Below, piece after piece: positions 52,043 to 61,820 of a stretch of 64,000 bases of DNA. The stretch is from NCBI GenBank assembly GCA_002104945.1, contig MCFH01000036.1, positions 62,001 to 126,000 of the forward strand. Direction: 5' to 3'. Below the pieces are notes generated by a model that worked only from the letters and a program-made list of their open reading frames with translations, made no database searches and was not told the DNA's origin. This DNA is from Piromyces finnis (lineage: Eukaryota > Neocallimastigomycota > Neocallimastigomycetes > Neocallimastigales > Neocallimastigaceae). The translations under genes and the position numbers were made by a program. Within the stretch, counting starts at the first letter, position 1, and the number at the start of each line of letters is the position of its first letter.

Positions 52043-52480
52043 TTAGGTATGTTTATTAACATCAGCACCATGTTCAAGTAAATAATTTAAAATATTCATA
52101 TTTCCGTTCCCAGCAGCAATTAATAACGGAAAAGTGCCATTATTATTTGCTTGATTTACATCAGCTCCATGATCAATTAAGAATTTTACAGTCTTTTCAT
52201 TATTTAACATGCAGGCTTTTATTAATGGAGTATTACCATATATATCTGCCGTATTAATATCTGCACCATATTTAAGCAAGGTTTCCATAATTTTTATATA
52301 ATTTTCTTCTTTGGCTGTTTCTTCTTCTTCTTCTTCTTCTTCTACAGTTATTTCTTTTTCTTCTTCAGTTATTTCTTTTTCTTCTTCAATATTGTTTTTT
52401 AAAAGCAAATAAGATAAAAAATTCTTAGTTTCATATTTTTTCTGAGTAATTTTCCATTCTTAATAAATAAATAAATATTC
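52043..52480 (-). pseudogene. Ankyrin-repeat gene fragment (final exon)
   Basis: The open frame 52408-52043 encodes an acidic stretch of EEKEITEEE units followed by about three ankyrin repeats (LLKYGADINTADIYGNTPLIKAC, FLIDHGADVNQANNNGTFPLLIAA, YLLEHGADVNKHT). The same frame continues upstream without a stop as EWKITQKKYETKNFLSYLL to a plausible acceptor (TTATTAAG, about 52459). So this is either the last exon of a gene whose 5' exons I cannot find, or a truncated copy. It ends abruptly at a stop 20 bp from an A-tract (52005-52020). No partner is evident. Confidence 0.65.
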
Positions 52481-53139
52481 AAATAAATCTTTTTTTTTTT
52501 ATATCTTTTTATTATATATAGTGAAAGTCTTATTTTTTTTAAGTAAGAAATTTTTTTCTTTTTATACTTTTTTTTTATTTAAAAAAATATATATTCATAA
52601 AATATAAAACTATGTCTTTTCATTGTTTTGTCTTTTTTTTAATTTTAAAAAATAAAACTAATATCATAATAATAACATTAGTTTATGGCCATTTTATTAA
52701 GCCTAAAATCATTGAATTTGTCCAATTTTTAGATGCCTTTCTTTTTCTCTTTTTTTTTTTAAAAATAGATAAAAGCACTATCCAATAAAATTTGATTATA
52801 ATAAATTAAAAATAGATAAATTATTATAAATTAAAGTTACATTATATTGATTAAAAAAACTTTTTAATTTATTAATAAAAGCATATTGAAGGAGGACAGC
52901 AGGACTCGAGTATTTTTATAACATGTGTAAGATAAGTTTATTATATATAGTAATTTTATTATTTAGTTTTACTTCAGATGATAATTATTATTAATATTTT
53001 CAGTTTAATTTTTTTCTATTCTATTATTTCTTTATTAATTATTTATATTATTTATTTTTCTTCATTAGAGATTAAAAAAAAAAAGCTAATATATTTTTTA
53101 TAGATATGATGTCTAATAATTTAAAGTTGTTAAGACCTA

Positions 53140-53172
<33 letters not shown>

Positions 53173-53702
53173 AATAAAATATTTGCTTTCCTCATTTTTT
53201 AGTTATAACTTTTTTTCCTATTTGAAAATAATTTAATAAAAGGATAGTTTGAATGGCAAATTTTTATTTAAAAAATAAATATAATAAAAATCTTGAATTA
53301 AAAATGTTTTTAAATCTTTTGATTCTATGAACATTGTTTTAGGCAATAACATAAAATATAATTTTAGTAAAAAAAAGGTTTCTTATTTTCAAATCATAAT
53401 ATTCTATTTTTGAAATTTAATTATTTTACTATTTACATATATATTTTAGTAATTGCACAAATCATGAAATAATTAACTCAACTTTTAACTTTTTAAGAAT
53501 GGTAATGGACGATACTGAAAAATGTTATTTTATATAATTTATTTAATTTAAATCTTTCAAAAAATTCTTAATTTTATGACAAGTGTTACTGTATATATTT
53601 ATTTATTTATTTTTTACATATGAATTTTAAGTAAAAAAAAAAAAAAAAAAAAAATACAATTATTTTAACTATATTTAAAAGAAAATAGGCTTTTAATGAA
53701 TT
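52481..53702. other. Spacer, nothing recognised
   Basis: AT-rich sequence with an A-tract of about 30 at 53139-53170 and another at 53634-53655. I found no direct repeats flanking these tracts and no coding sequence. Confidence 0.5.
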
Positions 53703-56249
53703 TTAAGATAAATATAATAAACAATAATCAAATAGTTTAATTATTTCATTATCTAAAAGTGGGCAATGATTTTTACTTAATGTAATGAGGTGTATAATAT
53801 TTATAATTAAATTTTTTGACTTTAAGAAAAGAATTATTTTTTTTGTTTGTAATTTTATATATAGTTCGTTTTTTTTTAATAATGCGGATAAAACATTACA
53901 ATCCATGGTAACTTCTTTTAACTTTTCTATTTCCAAAATACTATTTGGTATTGTTTTAAATTTATTATTACTTATATTTAATTTTTGTAATCTCGAAAAA
54001 TTAGATATAAATAATGGTAATTCTGTTAATTGATTATCACTTATATCCATTTCTTCTATATTGTCATTATTAATGATATCATAGGATATTTCTGTTAATT
54101 TTTTTTTACTCAAGTTTATTTTTTTAGCATAAAAATCGTAGCCATATTTTCTTATAGATAAATGATCATCAACATTAAAATTTTGTAATTTAGATAAATT
54201 TCCTATTTCCTTTGGTAATTCATTTATTTTATTATTTCTTAGGGATAAATCTTTTAAATTGGTCAAATTTCCTATTTCTTTTGGTAATTTATTTATTTCA
54301 TTTTTACCTAGGCTCAAACATTCCATATTAATTAAATTTCCTATTTCTTTTGGCAGTTTACTTATTTTATTTTCACTTATAATTAATTTTTTTAAACTCG
54401 TTAAATTTCCTATTTCTTTTGGCAATTCATTTATTTCATTATTATAAAGCATTAAATCTTTTAGATCAGCTAAATTCCCTATTTCTTTTGGTAATTCATT
54501 TATTTTATTACATTCTAAATATAAATATGTTAATTTTGTTAAATTTCCTATTTCCTTTGGCAATTCACTTATTTCATTGTTATTCATTTTTAACTCTTTT
54601 AAATTAGTTAAATATCTTATACTTTTTGGAAATTTACTTATTTTAGTACTATTTAAATGTAAAACAGTTAAATTGATTAAATTTCCTATTTCTTTTGGTA
54701 ATTCAATTATTTTACCAATACTGAGATTTAAATACTCTAAATTAATTAAATTTCCTATTTCTTCGGGTAACTTTGATATTAAATTATTCTCAATATTTAA
54801 ATACGTTAATTTATTCAGATTTCCTATTTCTTTTGGTAATTCAAATATAAAATTATATCCAAGATTTATATAGGTTAAATCATTTAAGTTTACTATTGAT
54901 TTCGGAAATATGGATAGTTTATTATTTCGAATATTAAACTTCATTAGACTTTTTAACTCTCCTAGTTCTTCTGGTAACCTTGATAAATAATTACTTCCTA
55001 GATTTAAATCCATTAATTTATTTAAGTTTTTTATTTCTATTGGTATGGCATTTAATCTATTATTTTCAAGATTTAAGTTTATTAAGTTGCTTAATTTTCC
55101 TATTTCTTTTGGAATTTCTGATAATCTATTATTTTTAAGATTTAAATCTATTAGACAACTTAAGTCACCTATTTCTTTTGGTAATTCTGATATATTATTA
55201 TTATTTCCAAGATTTAAAACAATTAATTTGTTCAAATTTGCTATTTTTATATGTATATTCGATATATAGTTGTGCTCAATATTTAAGTTTTTTAATTCAC
55301 TCAAATTTAATATTTCTTTTGGAAAGCTGGTTAATTTATTATTTCCAATATTTAAATCATTTAATTTACATAATTTACTTATATCTTTTGATATTTCACG
55401 TATTTGATTATTTGAAAGATTTAATTTTTTTAATTCCTTTAAATTTCTTATTCCTTTTGGAATGTTAGTTAATTTATTATTTCCAAGATTTAAATCATTT
55501 AATTTATTCAATTTTCTTATTTCTTTTGGTATTTCTAGTATTTGATTATTTGATAAATTTAAATTTTGTAAATTATTTAAATTTCCTATCTCTTTTGGAA
55601 TGGTGCTTAATTCATTGTTGTGAATATTGAAATTTATTAGACTACCCAACTTTCCTATTTCTTTTGGTAACCTTGATATTAAATTATTTCCAAGATTTAA
55701 ATCTGTTAATTTTTTCAAGTTTTTTATTTCTATTGGTATTTCTGATATGAAGTTATATTCAAGATTTAAATCTGTTAAATTTGAAAAATCTCCTATTTCT
55801 TTTGGTAGTTCTAACATAAAATTGTATTTACTAACTAAATGTGTCAAGGTATTTAAACTATCTATTTCTTCCGTTAACTTTGATATTAAGCATTCATTAT
55901 CTAATTTCTTCAAACTGTTTAAAATTTCTAAATTTTTTAAAGATTGCTTTATTTGTGAATGACTGCTTTTAACGAATTCTGAACTTTCATTTTCTTTAAA
56001 TAAATTATTAAGGAAACAAAGATCTTTTCTTAAAATTTTCCTTTTCTTTTTATCCAATAAAAGATAAGAAATTAAAATTCTTACAAGTAATTTATTAAAA
56101 TGATTGAATGTCAGATTTTTAGGAGGAATTTTACTTAGCTCCTTCATAATACTTATCATTTCTAAATCATAATAGTTAATATTACATATTGAATTTATTT
56201 GTTCTAATAAATTATTATCATTAATATCAATTACATTTTCTTCTTTCAT
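53703..56249 (-). CDS. Large leucine-rich-repeat protein with N-terminal helical domain and C-terminal capping domain, 848 aa
   Basis: A single open frame starting [12 protein letters not shown]. Residues 1 to about 125 form a helical, Lys/Glu-rich domain with no family I recognise. From about residue 128 to 690 there are about 24 LRRs of 23 residues ([23 protein letters not shown], SDS22/Shoc2-like). A break module follows ([34 protein letters not shown]), then [34 protein letters not shown] and a final helical cap ([18 protein letters not shown] ... [17 protein letters not shown]). It has no signal peptide or membrane segment, so it is probably cytosolic and protein-binding; partners are unknown. 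The promoter and first third are nearly identical to the next gene. Confidence 0.93.
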   Translation of the reverse strand: MKEENVIDINDNNLLEQINSICNINYYDLEMISIMKELSKIPPKNLTFNHFNKLLVRILISYLLLDKKKRKILRKDLCFLNNLFKENESSEFVKSSHSQIKQSLKNLEILNSLKKLDNECLISKLTEEIDSLNTLTHLVSKYNFMLELPKEIGDFSNLTDLNLEYNFISEIPIEIKNLKKLTDLNLGNNLISRLPKEIGKLGSLINFNIHNNELSTIPKEIGNLNNLQNLNLSNNQILEIPKEIRKLNKLNDLNLGNNKLTNIPKGIRNLKELKKLNLSNNQIREISKDISKLCKLNDLNIGNNKLTSFPKEILNLSELKNLNIEHNYISNIHIKIANLNKLIVLNLGNNNNISELPKEIGDLSCLIDLNLKNNRLSEIPKEIGKLSNLINLNLENNRLNAIPIEIKNLNKLMDLNLGSNYLSRLPEELGELKSLMKFNIRNNKLSIFPKSIVNLNDLTYINLGYNFIFELPKEIGNLNKLTYLNIENNLISKLPEEIGNLINLEYLNLSIGKIIELPKEIGNLINLTVLHLNSTKISKFPKSIRYLTNLKELKMNNNEISELPKEIGNLTKLTYLYLECNKINELPKEIGNLADLKDLMLYNNEINELPKEIGNLTSLKKLIISENKISKLPKEIGNLINMECLSLGKNEINKLPKEIGNLTNLKDLSLRNNKINELPKEIGNLSKLQNFNVDDHLSIRKYGYDFYAKKINLSKKKLTEISYDIINNDNIEEMDISDNQLTELPLFISNFSRLQKLNISNNKFKTIPNSILEIEKLKEVTMDCNVLSALLKKNELYIKLQTKKIILFLKSKNLIINIIHLITLSKNHCPLLDNEIIKLFDYCLLYLS

Positions 56250-56400
56250 TTTATTTAAAATTTATAATCCAAGCCTTCTACTTTATAAACATTTTTAATT
56301 TCTTTCTTTCTTTTTTTTTTTTAATTCATCTTCCTATTCTAATTTTAAACTTTTTTTTTTTTCAATTTTATTATGATTACTATTTTTTTTTGCTTTTGCT
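56250..56400 (-). promoter_or_regulatory. Promoter/5' leader of LRR gene 1 (duplicated)
   Basis: About 140 bp immediately upstream of the ATG is almost identical to 59965-60105 upstream of LRR gene 2, including ATAATCCAAGCCTTCTACTT and the pyrimidine tracts (TTTCTTTCTTTC). A related but diverged version precedes the pseudogene at 36281. No TATA box is obvious. Confidence 0.75.
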
Positions 56401-56569
56401 TTTACTTTTTTTTATTATTATAAAGAGGATTCTTTATTTTTTTTTTCAACCAATACAATATTGGATGAAAAAAATATATATATTTTTAATTAATTAAAAT
56501 TTAAGTTTAATTAAATAATTAAATATATAATTATTTAATTCTTATTTTTTTTTTTTTTTTAATCATAGA

Positions 56570-57125
56570 TGCCGTTGTTTTAATACATTTAAAACTGTAA
56601 AAGAAGTATGGAATATACATCTTTAAAAAGTATTAAATTATAATGAATATATTGTGAGAGTTAATAATATTACTATGAAAATAAATAAGAATAAGTGCTT
56701 ATAGTTAATTCTAAATTATAATTATAAATTGTCATAATTATAAAACTAAAGTTTATAAACAAAAAACATAAAATATTAAGGAAAAAAAAAAAAAAATAAA
56801 AATTATTATTGTTTTTGATTCTATTTAATTTTTTTTTTATATTAAGATAATTATAAAAATTCAGACTATATAATTACAACATTTGTTATTTATTTTTCTA
56901 TTTTTTATGAATATTAAAAGAATATGTAGATATTGGATATTTAGTTAACGATGATACTTTAATCATTATGATTTTTTTTTTTTTTTGAAACATGGAAGGT
57001 CTATTTAGCATCTAACTTGTATCACACTTTTTATTTTCAATTACTAGTCAGTAGAAATTCTATGAAAGATTTTGAATGCTAATTATATTCCATTACATAA
57101 TTTAATTAAAAATATATTCTTGTAT
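56570..57125 (-). repeat. Duplicated LRR-gene 3' flank (copy B)
   Basis: Read on the minus strand it is the counterpart of 34740-35290. It lies directly downstream of LRR gene 2, as copy A lies downstream of the LRR remnant at 34376-34690. Its distal end reaches ACGGCATCTATGATT beside a T-tract. Confidence 0.85.
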
Positions 57126-57363
57126 ACTTTTTCATTTTTATAAATTGATCTTTTTTATTTATTTAAGATACTAAATAATGAAATAACAATAACAATAATA
57201 ATAAGAAAAATATATATATATATATATAGCATATACTAGCATTATTACAAAAACGGTGATTTTAAATTTTTTTAAATTTTTTGGTAAAAAAATCGACTCT
57301 GGCCAGAGTTTTGGTTAGAATAGAAAATACTCATTATTATTTCAATATTCAGCCCTTATTATC

Positions 57364-59964
57364 TTATTCAATTTGTTTGGGAAAATGATTTTCATCCCTT
57401 AATCTTAATAATTTTAATTTAGTTAACTTTTTTATTTCTTCTGGTAATTCAATTATTTTATTTTCGCTTACATCTAATACTATTAAATTTGTTAGATTTC
57501 CTATTTCTTTTGGTAATTCAATTATTTTATTACTTTTTAAACATAGAGATTTTAAATGGGTTAAACTTCCTATTTCTTTTGGTAATTCACTTATTTCATT
57601 TTTAACTAAATATAAATATTTTAAATTGATTAAATTTCCTATTTCTTTTGGCAATTTTTTTATTTTATTATTTTTCATTCTTAATTCTTTTAAGTTTATT
57701 AAATTTCCTATTTCTTTTGGTAATTCGCTTATTTCATTATCATATAAATATAAATATTCTAAATTAATTAAATACCCTATTTCCTTTGGCAATTCTCTTA
57801 TTTTATTACTTTTCATTCTTAATTTTTTTAAATTTGTTAAATTTCCTATTTCCTTTGGTAATTCAACTATTTCATTTTCATCTAAATATAAATGCTCTAA
57901 ATTTGTTAAATTTCCTATTTCTTTTGGTAATTCACGTATTTTATTACGATTTAAATGTAAATATTTTAAGCTAGTTAAATTTTTTATTTCTTTTGGCAAT
58001 TCACTTACTTTATTACTATTTAAAAATAGATAATCTAAATTAGTTAAACTTCCTATTTCTTTTGGTAATTCAATTATTTTATTTTCACTTATACTTAATT
58101 TTTTTAAATTTGTTAAATTTCCTATTTCTTTTGGTATTTTACTTAGTTTATTATCATATAAATATAAATATTCTAAGTTTTTTAAATTTTCTATTTCTTT
58201 TGGTAATTCAGTTATTTCATTATTACATAAATCCAATTCTTTTAAAATGCTTAAATTTCCTATTTCTTTTGATAATTCACATATTTCATTTTCATCTAAA
58301 TATAGATGTTCTAAATTGATTAAATTTCCTATTTCTTTTGGCAATTTTTTTATTTTAGTATTTTTTATTTTTAGCCTTTTTAAATTTATTAAATTTCCTA
58401 TTTCTTTTGGTAATTCGGTTATTTCATTTTCATCTAAATGTAAATATTCTAAATTGATTAGATTTCCAATTTCTTTTGGTAATTCGGTTATTTTATTAAA
58501 CTCTAAATATAAACGATGTAAATTGGTTAAAATTTCTATTTCTTTTGGTAATTCACCTACTTCATTATGTCTTAGTTCTAATTCTCTTAAATTAATTAAA
58601 ATTCCTATTTCTTTTGGTAATTCTCTTATTTTATTATTACCTAAAAGTAAACATTTTAAATTTGTTAAATTTCCTATTTCCTTTAGTAATTCACTTATTT
58701 CATTATTTTCAAGATTTAAATTAGTTAGATTAGTTAAATTTCCTATTTCTTTTGGTAATTCTTTTACGTCATTGTGTTCAATGTTTAAATATTCTAAATT
58801 ACCTAATTCGCCTATTTCTTTTGGTACTTCTTTTATATAATTATATCCAAGATTTAAATTGGTTAGATTAGTTAAATTTCCTATTCCTTTTGGTAATTCT
58901 TTTACGTCATTGTGCTCAATATTTAAATATTCCAAATCATCCAATTCTCCTATTTCTTTTGGAATCGTAGATAATTTATTATTTCCGAGATCTATTTTTA
59001 TTAGACTGCGTAATTCTTTTATTCCTTCTGGAAATATGAATAATCTATTATTTTTAAGGTTTAAATCAATTAATTTATATAATTTACTTATATCTTTTGA
59101 TATTTCACATATTTGATTATTTGAAAGATTTAATTTTTTTAATTCCTTTAAATTTCTTATTCCTTTTGGAATGTTAGTTAATTTATTATTTCCAAGATTT
59201 AAATCATTTAATTTATTCAATTTTCTTATTTCTTTTGGTATTTCTAGTATTTGATTATTTGATAAATTTAAATTTTGTAAATTATTTAAATTTCTTATCT
59301 CTTTTGGAATGGTGCTTAATTCATTGTTATGAATATTGAAATTTATCAGACTACCTAACTTTCCTATTTCTTTTGGTAACTTTGATATTAAATTATTTCC
59401 AAGATTTAAATCTGTTAGTTTTTTCAAGTTTTTTACTTCTATTGGTATTTCTGATATGAAGTTATATTCAAGATTTAAATCTGTTAAATTTGAAAAATTT
59501 CCTATTTCTTTTGGTAGTTCTAACATAAAATTGTATTTACTAACTAAATGTGTCAAGGTATTTAAACTATCTATTTCTTCCGTTAACTTTGATATTAAGC
59601 ATTCATTATCTAATTTCTTCAAACTGTTTAAAATTTCTAAATTTTTTAAAGATTGTTTTATTTGTGAATGACTGCTTTTAACGAATTCTGAACTTTCATT
59701 TTCTTTAAATAAATTATAAAGGAAACAAAGATCTTTTCTTAAATTTTCTCTTTTATTTTTATCCAAGAAAAGAGTGCATTTTAAAATTCTTACAAGTAAT
59801 TTACTAAGATTTTCGATAGCTAATTTATTTTGAGGAATTTTATTTAGTTCTCCTACAATATTTATTATTTCTTCATTTTCACAGGAAACATTACTTTTCC
59901 ATATTGAATTTATTTGTTCTAATAAATTATTATCATTAATATCAATTACATTTTCTTCTTTCAT
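57364..59964 (-). CDS. Large leucine-rich-repeat protein, 866 aa
   Basis: A single open frame starting [12 protein letters not shown], with the same N-terminal helical domain as its neighbour at 53703, although residues 17-75 are clearly diverged. About 31 LRRs of the 23-residue [10 protein letters not shown] type follow and run to the C-terminus ([17 protein letters not shown]). Unlike its neighbour it lacks the [11 protein letters not shown] module and the helical cap. Residues about 80-300 are near-identical to the neighbour, also at the DNA level, after which the repeat arrays are unrelated in order and number. No signal peptide or membrane helix is visible. It is probably an intracellular interaction scaffold; the partner is unknown. 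It may be a recombinant allele-like variant of the same ancestral gene. Confidence 0.93.
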   Translation of the reverse strand: MKEENVIDINDNNLLEQINSIWKSNVSCENEEIINIVGELNKIPQNKLAIENLSKLLVRILKCTLFLDKNKRENLRKDLCFLYNLFKENESSEFVKSSHSQIKQSLKNLEILNSLKKLDNECLISKLTEEIDSLNTLTHLVSKYNFMLELPKEIGNFSNLTDLNLEYNFISEIPIEVKNLKKLTDLNLGNNLISKLPKEIGKLGSLINFNIHNNELSTIPKEIRNLNNLQNLNLSNNQILEIPKEIRKLNKLNDLNLGNNKLTNIPKGIRNLKELKKLNLSNNQICEISKDISKLYKLIDLNLKNNRLFIFPEGIKELRSLIKIDLGNNKLSTIPKEIGELDDLEYLNIEHNDVKELPKGIGNLTNLTNLNLGYNYIKEVPKEIGELGNLEYLNIEHNDVKELPKEIGNLTNLTNLNLENNEISELLKEIGNLTNLKCLLLGNNKIRELPKEIGILINLRELELRHNEVGELPKEIEILTNLHRLYLEFNKITELPKEIGNLINLEYLHLDENEITELPKEIGNLINLKRLKIKNTKIKKLPKEIGNLINLEHLYLDENEICELSKEIGNLSILKELDLCNNEITELPKEIENLKNLEYLYLYDNKLSKIPKEIGNLTNLKKLSISENKIIELPKEIGSLTNLDYLFLNSNKVSELPKEIKNLTSLKYLHLNRNKIRELPKEIGNLTNLEHLYLDENEIVELPKEIGNLTNLKKLRMKSNKIRELPKEIGYLINLEYLYLYDNEISELPKEIGNLINLKELRMKNNKIKKLPKEIGNLINLKYLYLVKNEISELPKEIGSLTHLKSLCLKSNKIIELPKEIGNLTNLIVLDVSENKIIELPEEIKKLTKLKLLRLRDENHFPKQIE

Positions 59965-60105
59965 TTTATTTAAAATTTATAATCCAAGCCTTCTACTTTA
60001 TAAACATTTTTAATTTCTTTCTTTCTTTTTTTTTTTTTAATTCATCTTCCTATTCTAATTTTAAACTTTTTTTTTTTCAATTTTATTATGATTACTATTT
60101 CTTTT
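59965..60105 (-). promoter_or_regulatory. Promoter/5' leader of LRR gene 2 (duplicated)
   Basis: Near-identical to 56250-56400. The identity drops sharply upstream of about 60105, which marks the edge of the duplicated unit. Confidence 0.75.
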
Positions 60106-60740
60106 GTTTATTTTTTTATTTTTAAATATTTATTTTTTTTTATTATAACAAAAAATTCAATAAATATTATTGGTTGAAAGAATTTTACTAAATGATTAAA
60201 TAACTTTTTAATATGGTTTAAAATTATTTTTATCGCTTAGAAGCTGTTTCATTTTGGGATAAGATTTTTTTTCCCGAAATACATATATTTTCATTTGTTA
60301 TATATATATAATAACACATTTTAATGAATAGCATAGAGATCATAAAGACATCTTTTAATGACATCCCTTTTTATTTCATCCAAGAAAAAGTAAACTATTA
60401 GAAGTTTATGTACTAGAGTTTAACATAGAATCATATAAATTTTTTTAATTATAACATATAGAATAACAACATAATTTTTATTTTTTTTTAAAATATTTTA
60501 TTTGAAGAAAAAAAATTAAACTAGTTTTTTTTTTTTTTTTTATAAACAATTATTAAAAGAAAAAAAGAAAAAGAAAAAATTAAAAAATCTTAACATTATA
60601 AAGTATATTAAGTATATTTATAAATGAAAAATACATAATATAAAAACTTTATTACAATCTTATAATAAATAACGAGAATAATAATTATACTTTTTAATAA
60701 ATTCGTAATATGAAAGTACATATTTTTTTTTTTTTTTTTT
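60106..60740. other. Spacer between LRR genes 2 and 3
   Basis: AT-rich sequence with T-tracts at about 60524-60541 and 60723-60744. No gene and no detectable copy of the shared 3' flank. Confidence 0.5.
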
Positions 60741-61767
60741 TTTTACTTTGTTAAATAAAAATAACAGAATTTATAAAAAATTTTGATTTTGAAATAAAAA
60801 CTATTTTTATTACACTATTGATTTCAAAAATACTCTATCTTCTTTTAATAATATAGATGAAACACATTACAATCTAGAGTAACTTTTTTTTAATTTTTCT
60901 ATTTTCAAAATATCTTTTGGCATTGTTTGTTTGTGATTTATTGCCATGCAAATTTAATTTTTGCAATTCAAAAAAATTGAATGTATACATTGGTAGTTCT
61001 TTTAATCGATTATTATTTATGTCTATTTCTTTTATATTTTTAATATTTAATATGTCATAGGGTAATTCTGTTAATTCCTTTCCAAATAAATTTAGTTATC
61101 TTGGTTTATAAAGAATGAATGATGGTTTTAATTTGGTTAAATTTTCTATTTCCTTTGGTATTTTTGATAACTTATTAAATCTAATATTTAAATTTCTTAA
61201 ATTAATTAAATTGCCTATTTCTTTTGGTAATTCACTTATTTCATTATTATTTATATTTAAAGTTGTTAACTTGATTAAATTTCCTATTTTATTTGGTAAA
61301 TTGGTTATTTTATTATGATTTAAATATAAAACGTTTAAGCTTGTTAAATTTTCTATTACTTTTGGTAATTTTCTTATTTTATTATAACTTAGATTCAATT
61401 CTTTTAAATTGGTTAATTTTCCTATTTCTTTTGGTAATATGATTATTTTATTATTATTTAGATTCAAGCTTTTTAAATTAACTAAATTTCCTATTTCTTT
61501 TGGTAATATGAATATTATATTATTGATTAGATTTAATTCTTCTAAATTAATTAAATTTCCTATTTCTTTTGGTAATTCACTTATTTCATTTTGACTGAGA
61601 TTTAATTTTTTTAAATTGGTTAAATTTCCTATTTCTTTCGGTAATATTGATATCTTATTATCACTCAAATATAAATACTCTAAATTTTTTAAATCTCCTA
61701 TTTCTTTTGGAATTCATGTATTATAATTTTAATTAAATTAATAATAAAGTTTAAAATATTTGATGCC

Positions 61768-61820
<53 letters not shown>

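Noticed and set aside
53139-53170. A30 tract as an insertion tail
   Set aside because: The sequence after the tract (GAAATAAAATATTTG) has no copy upstream within several hundred bases.
58247-58840. Plus-strand frames opposite the LRR genes (KFPISFGNS-type repeats)
   Set aside because: They are periodic complements of the PKEIGNL codons, repeated wherever an LRR gene lies on the other strand.
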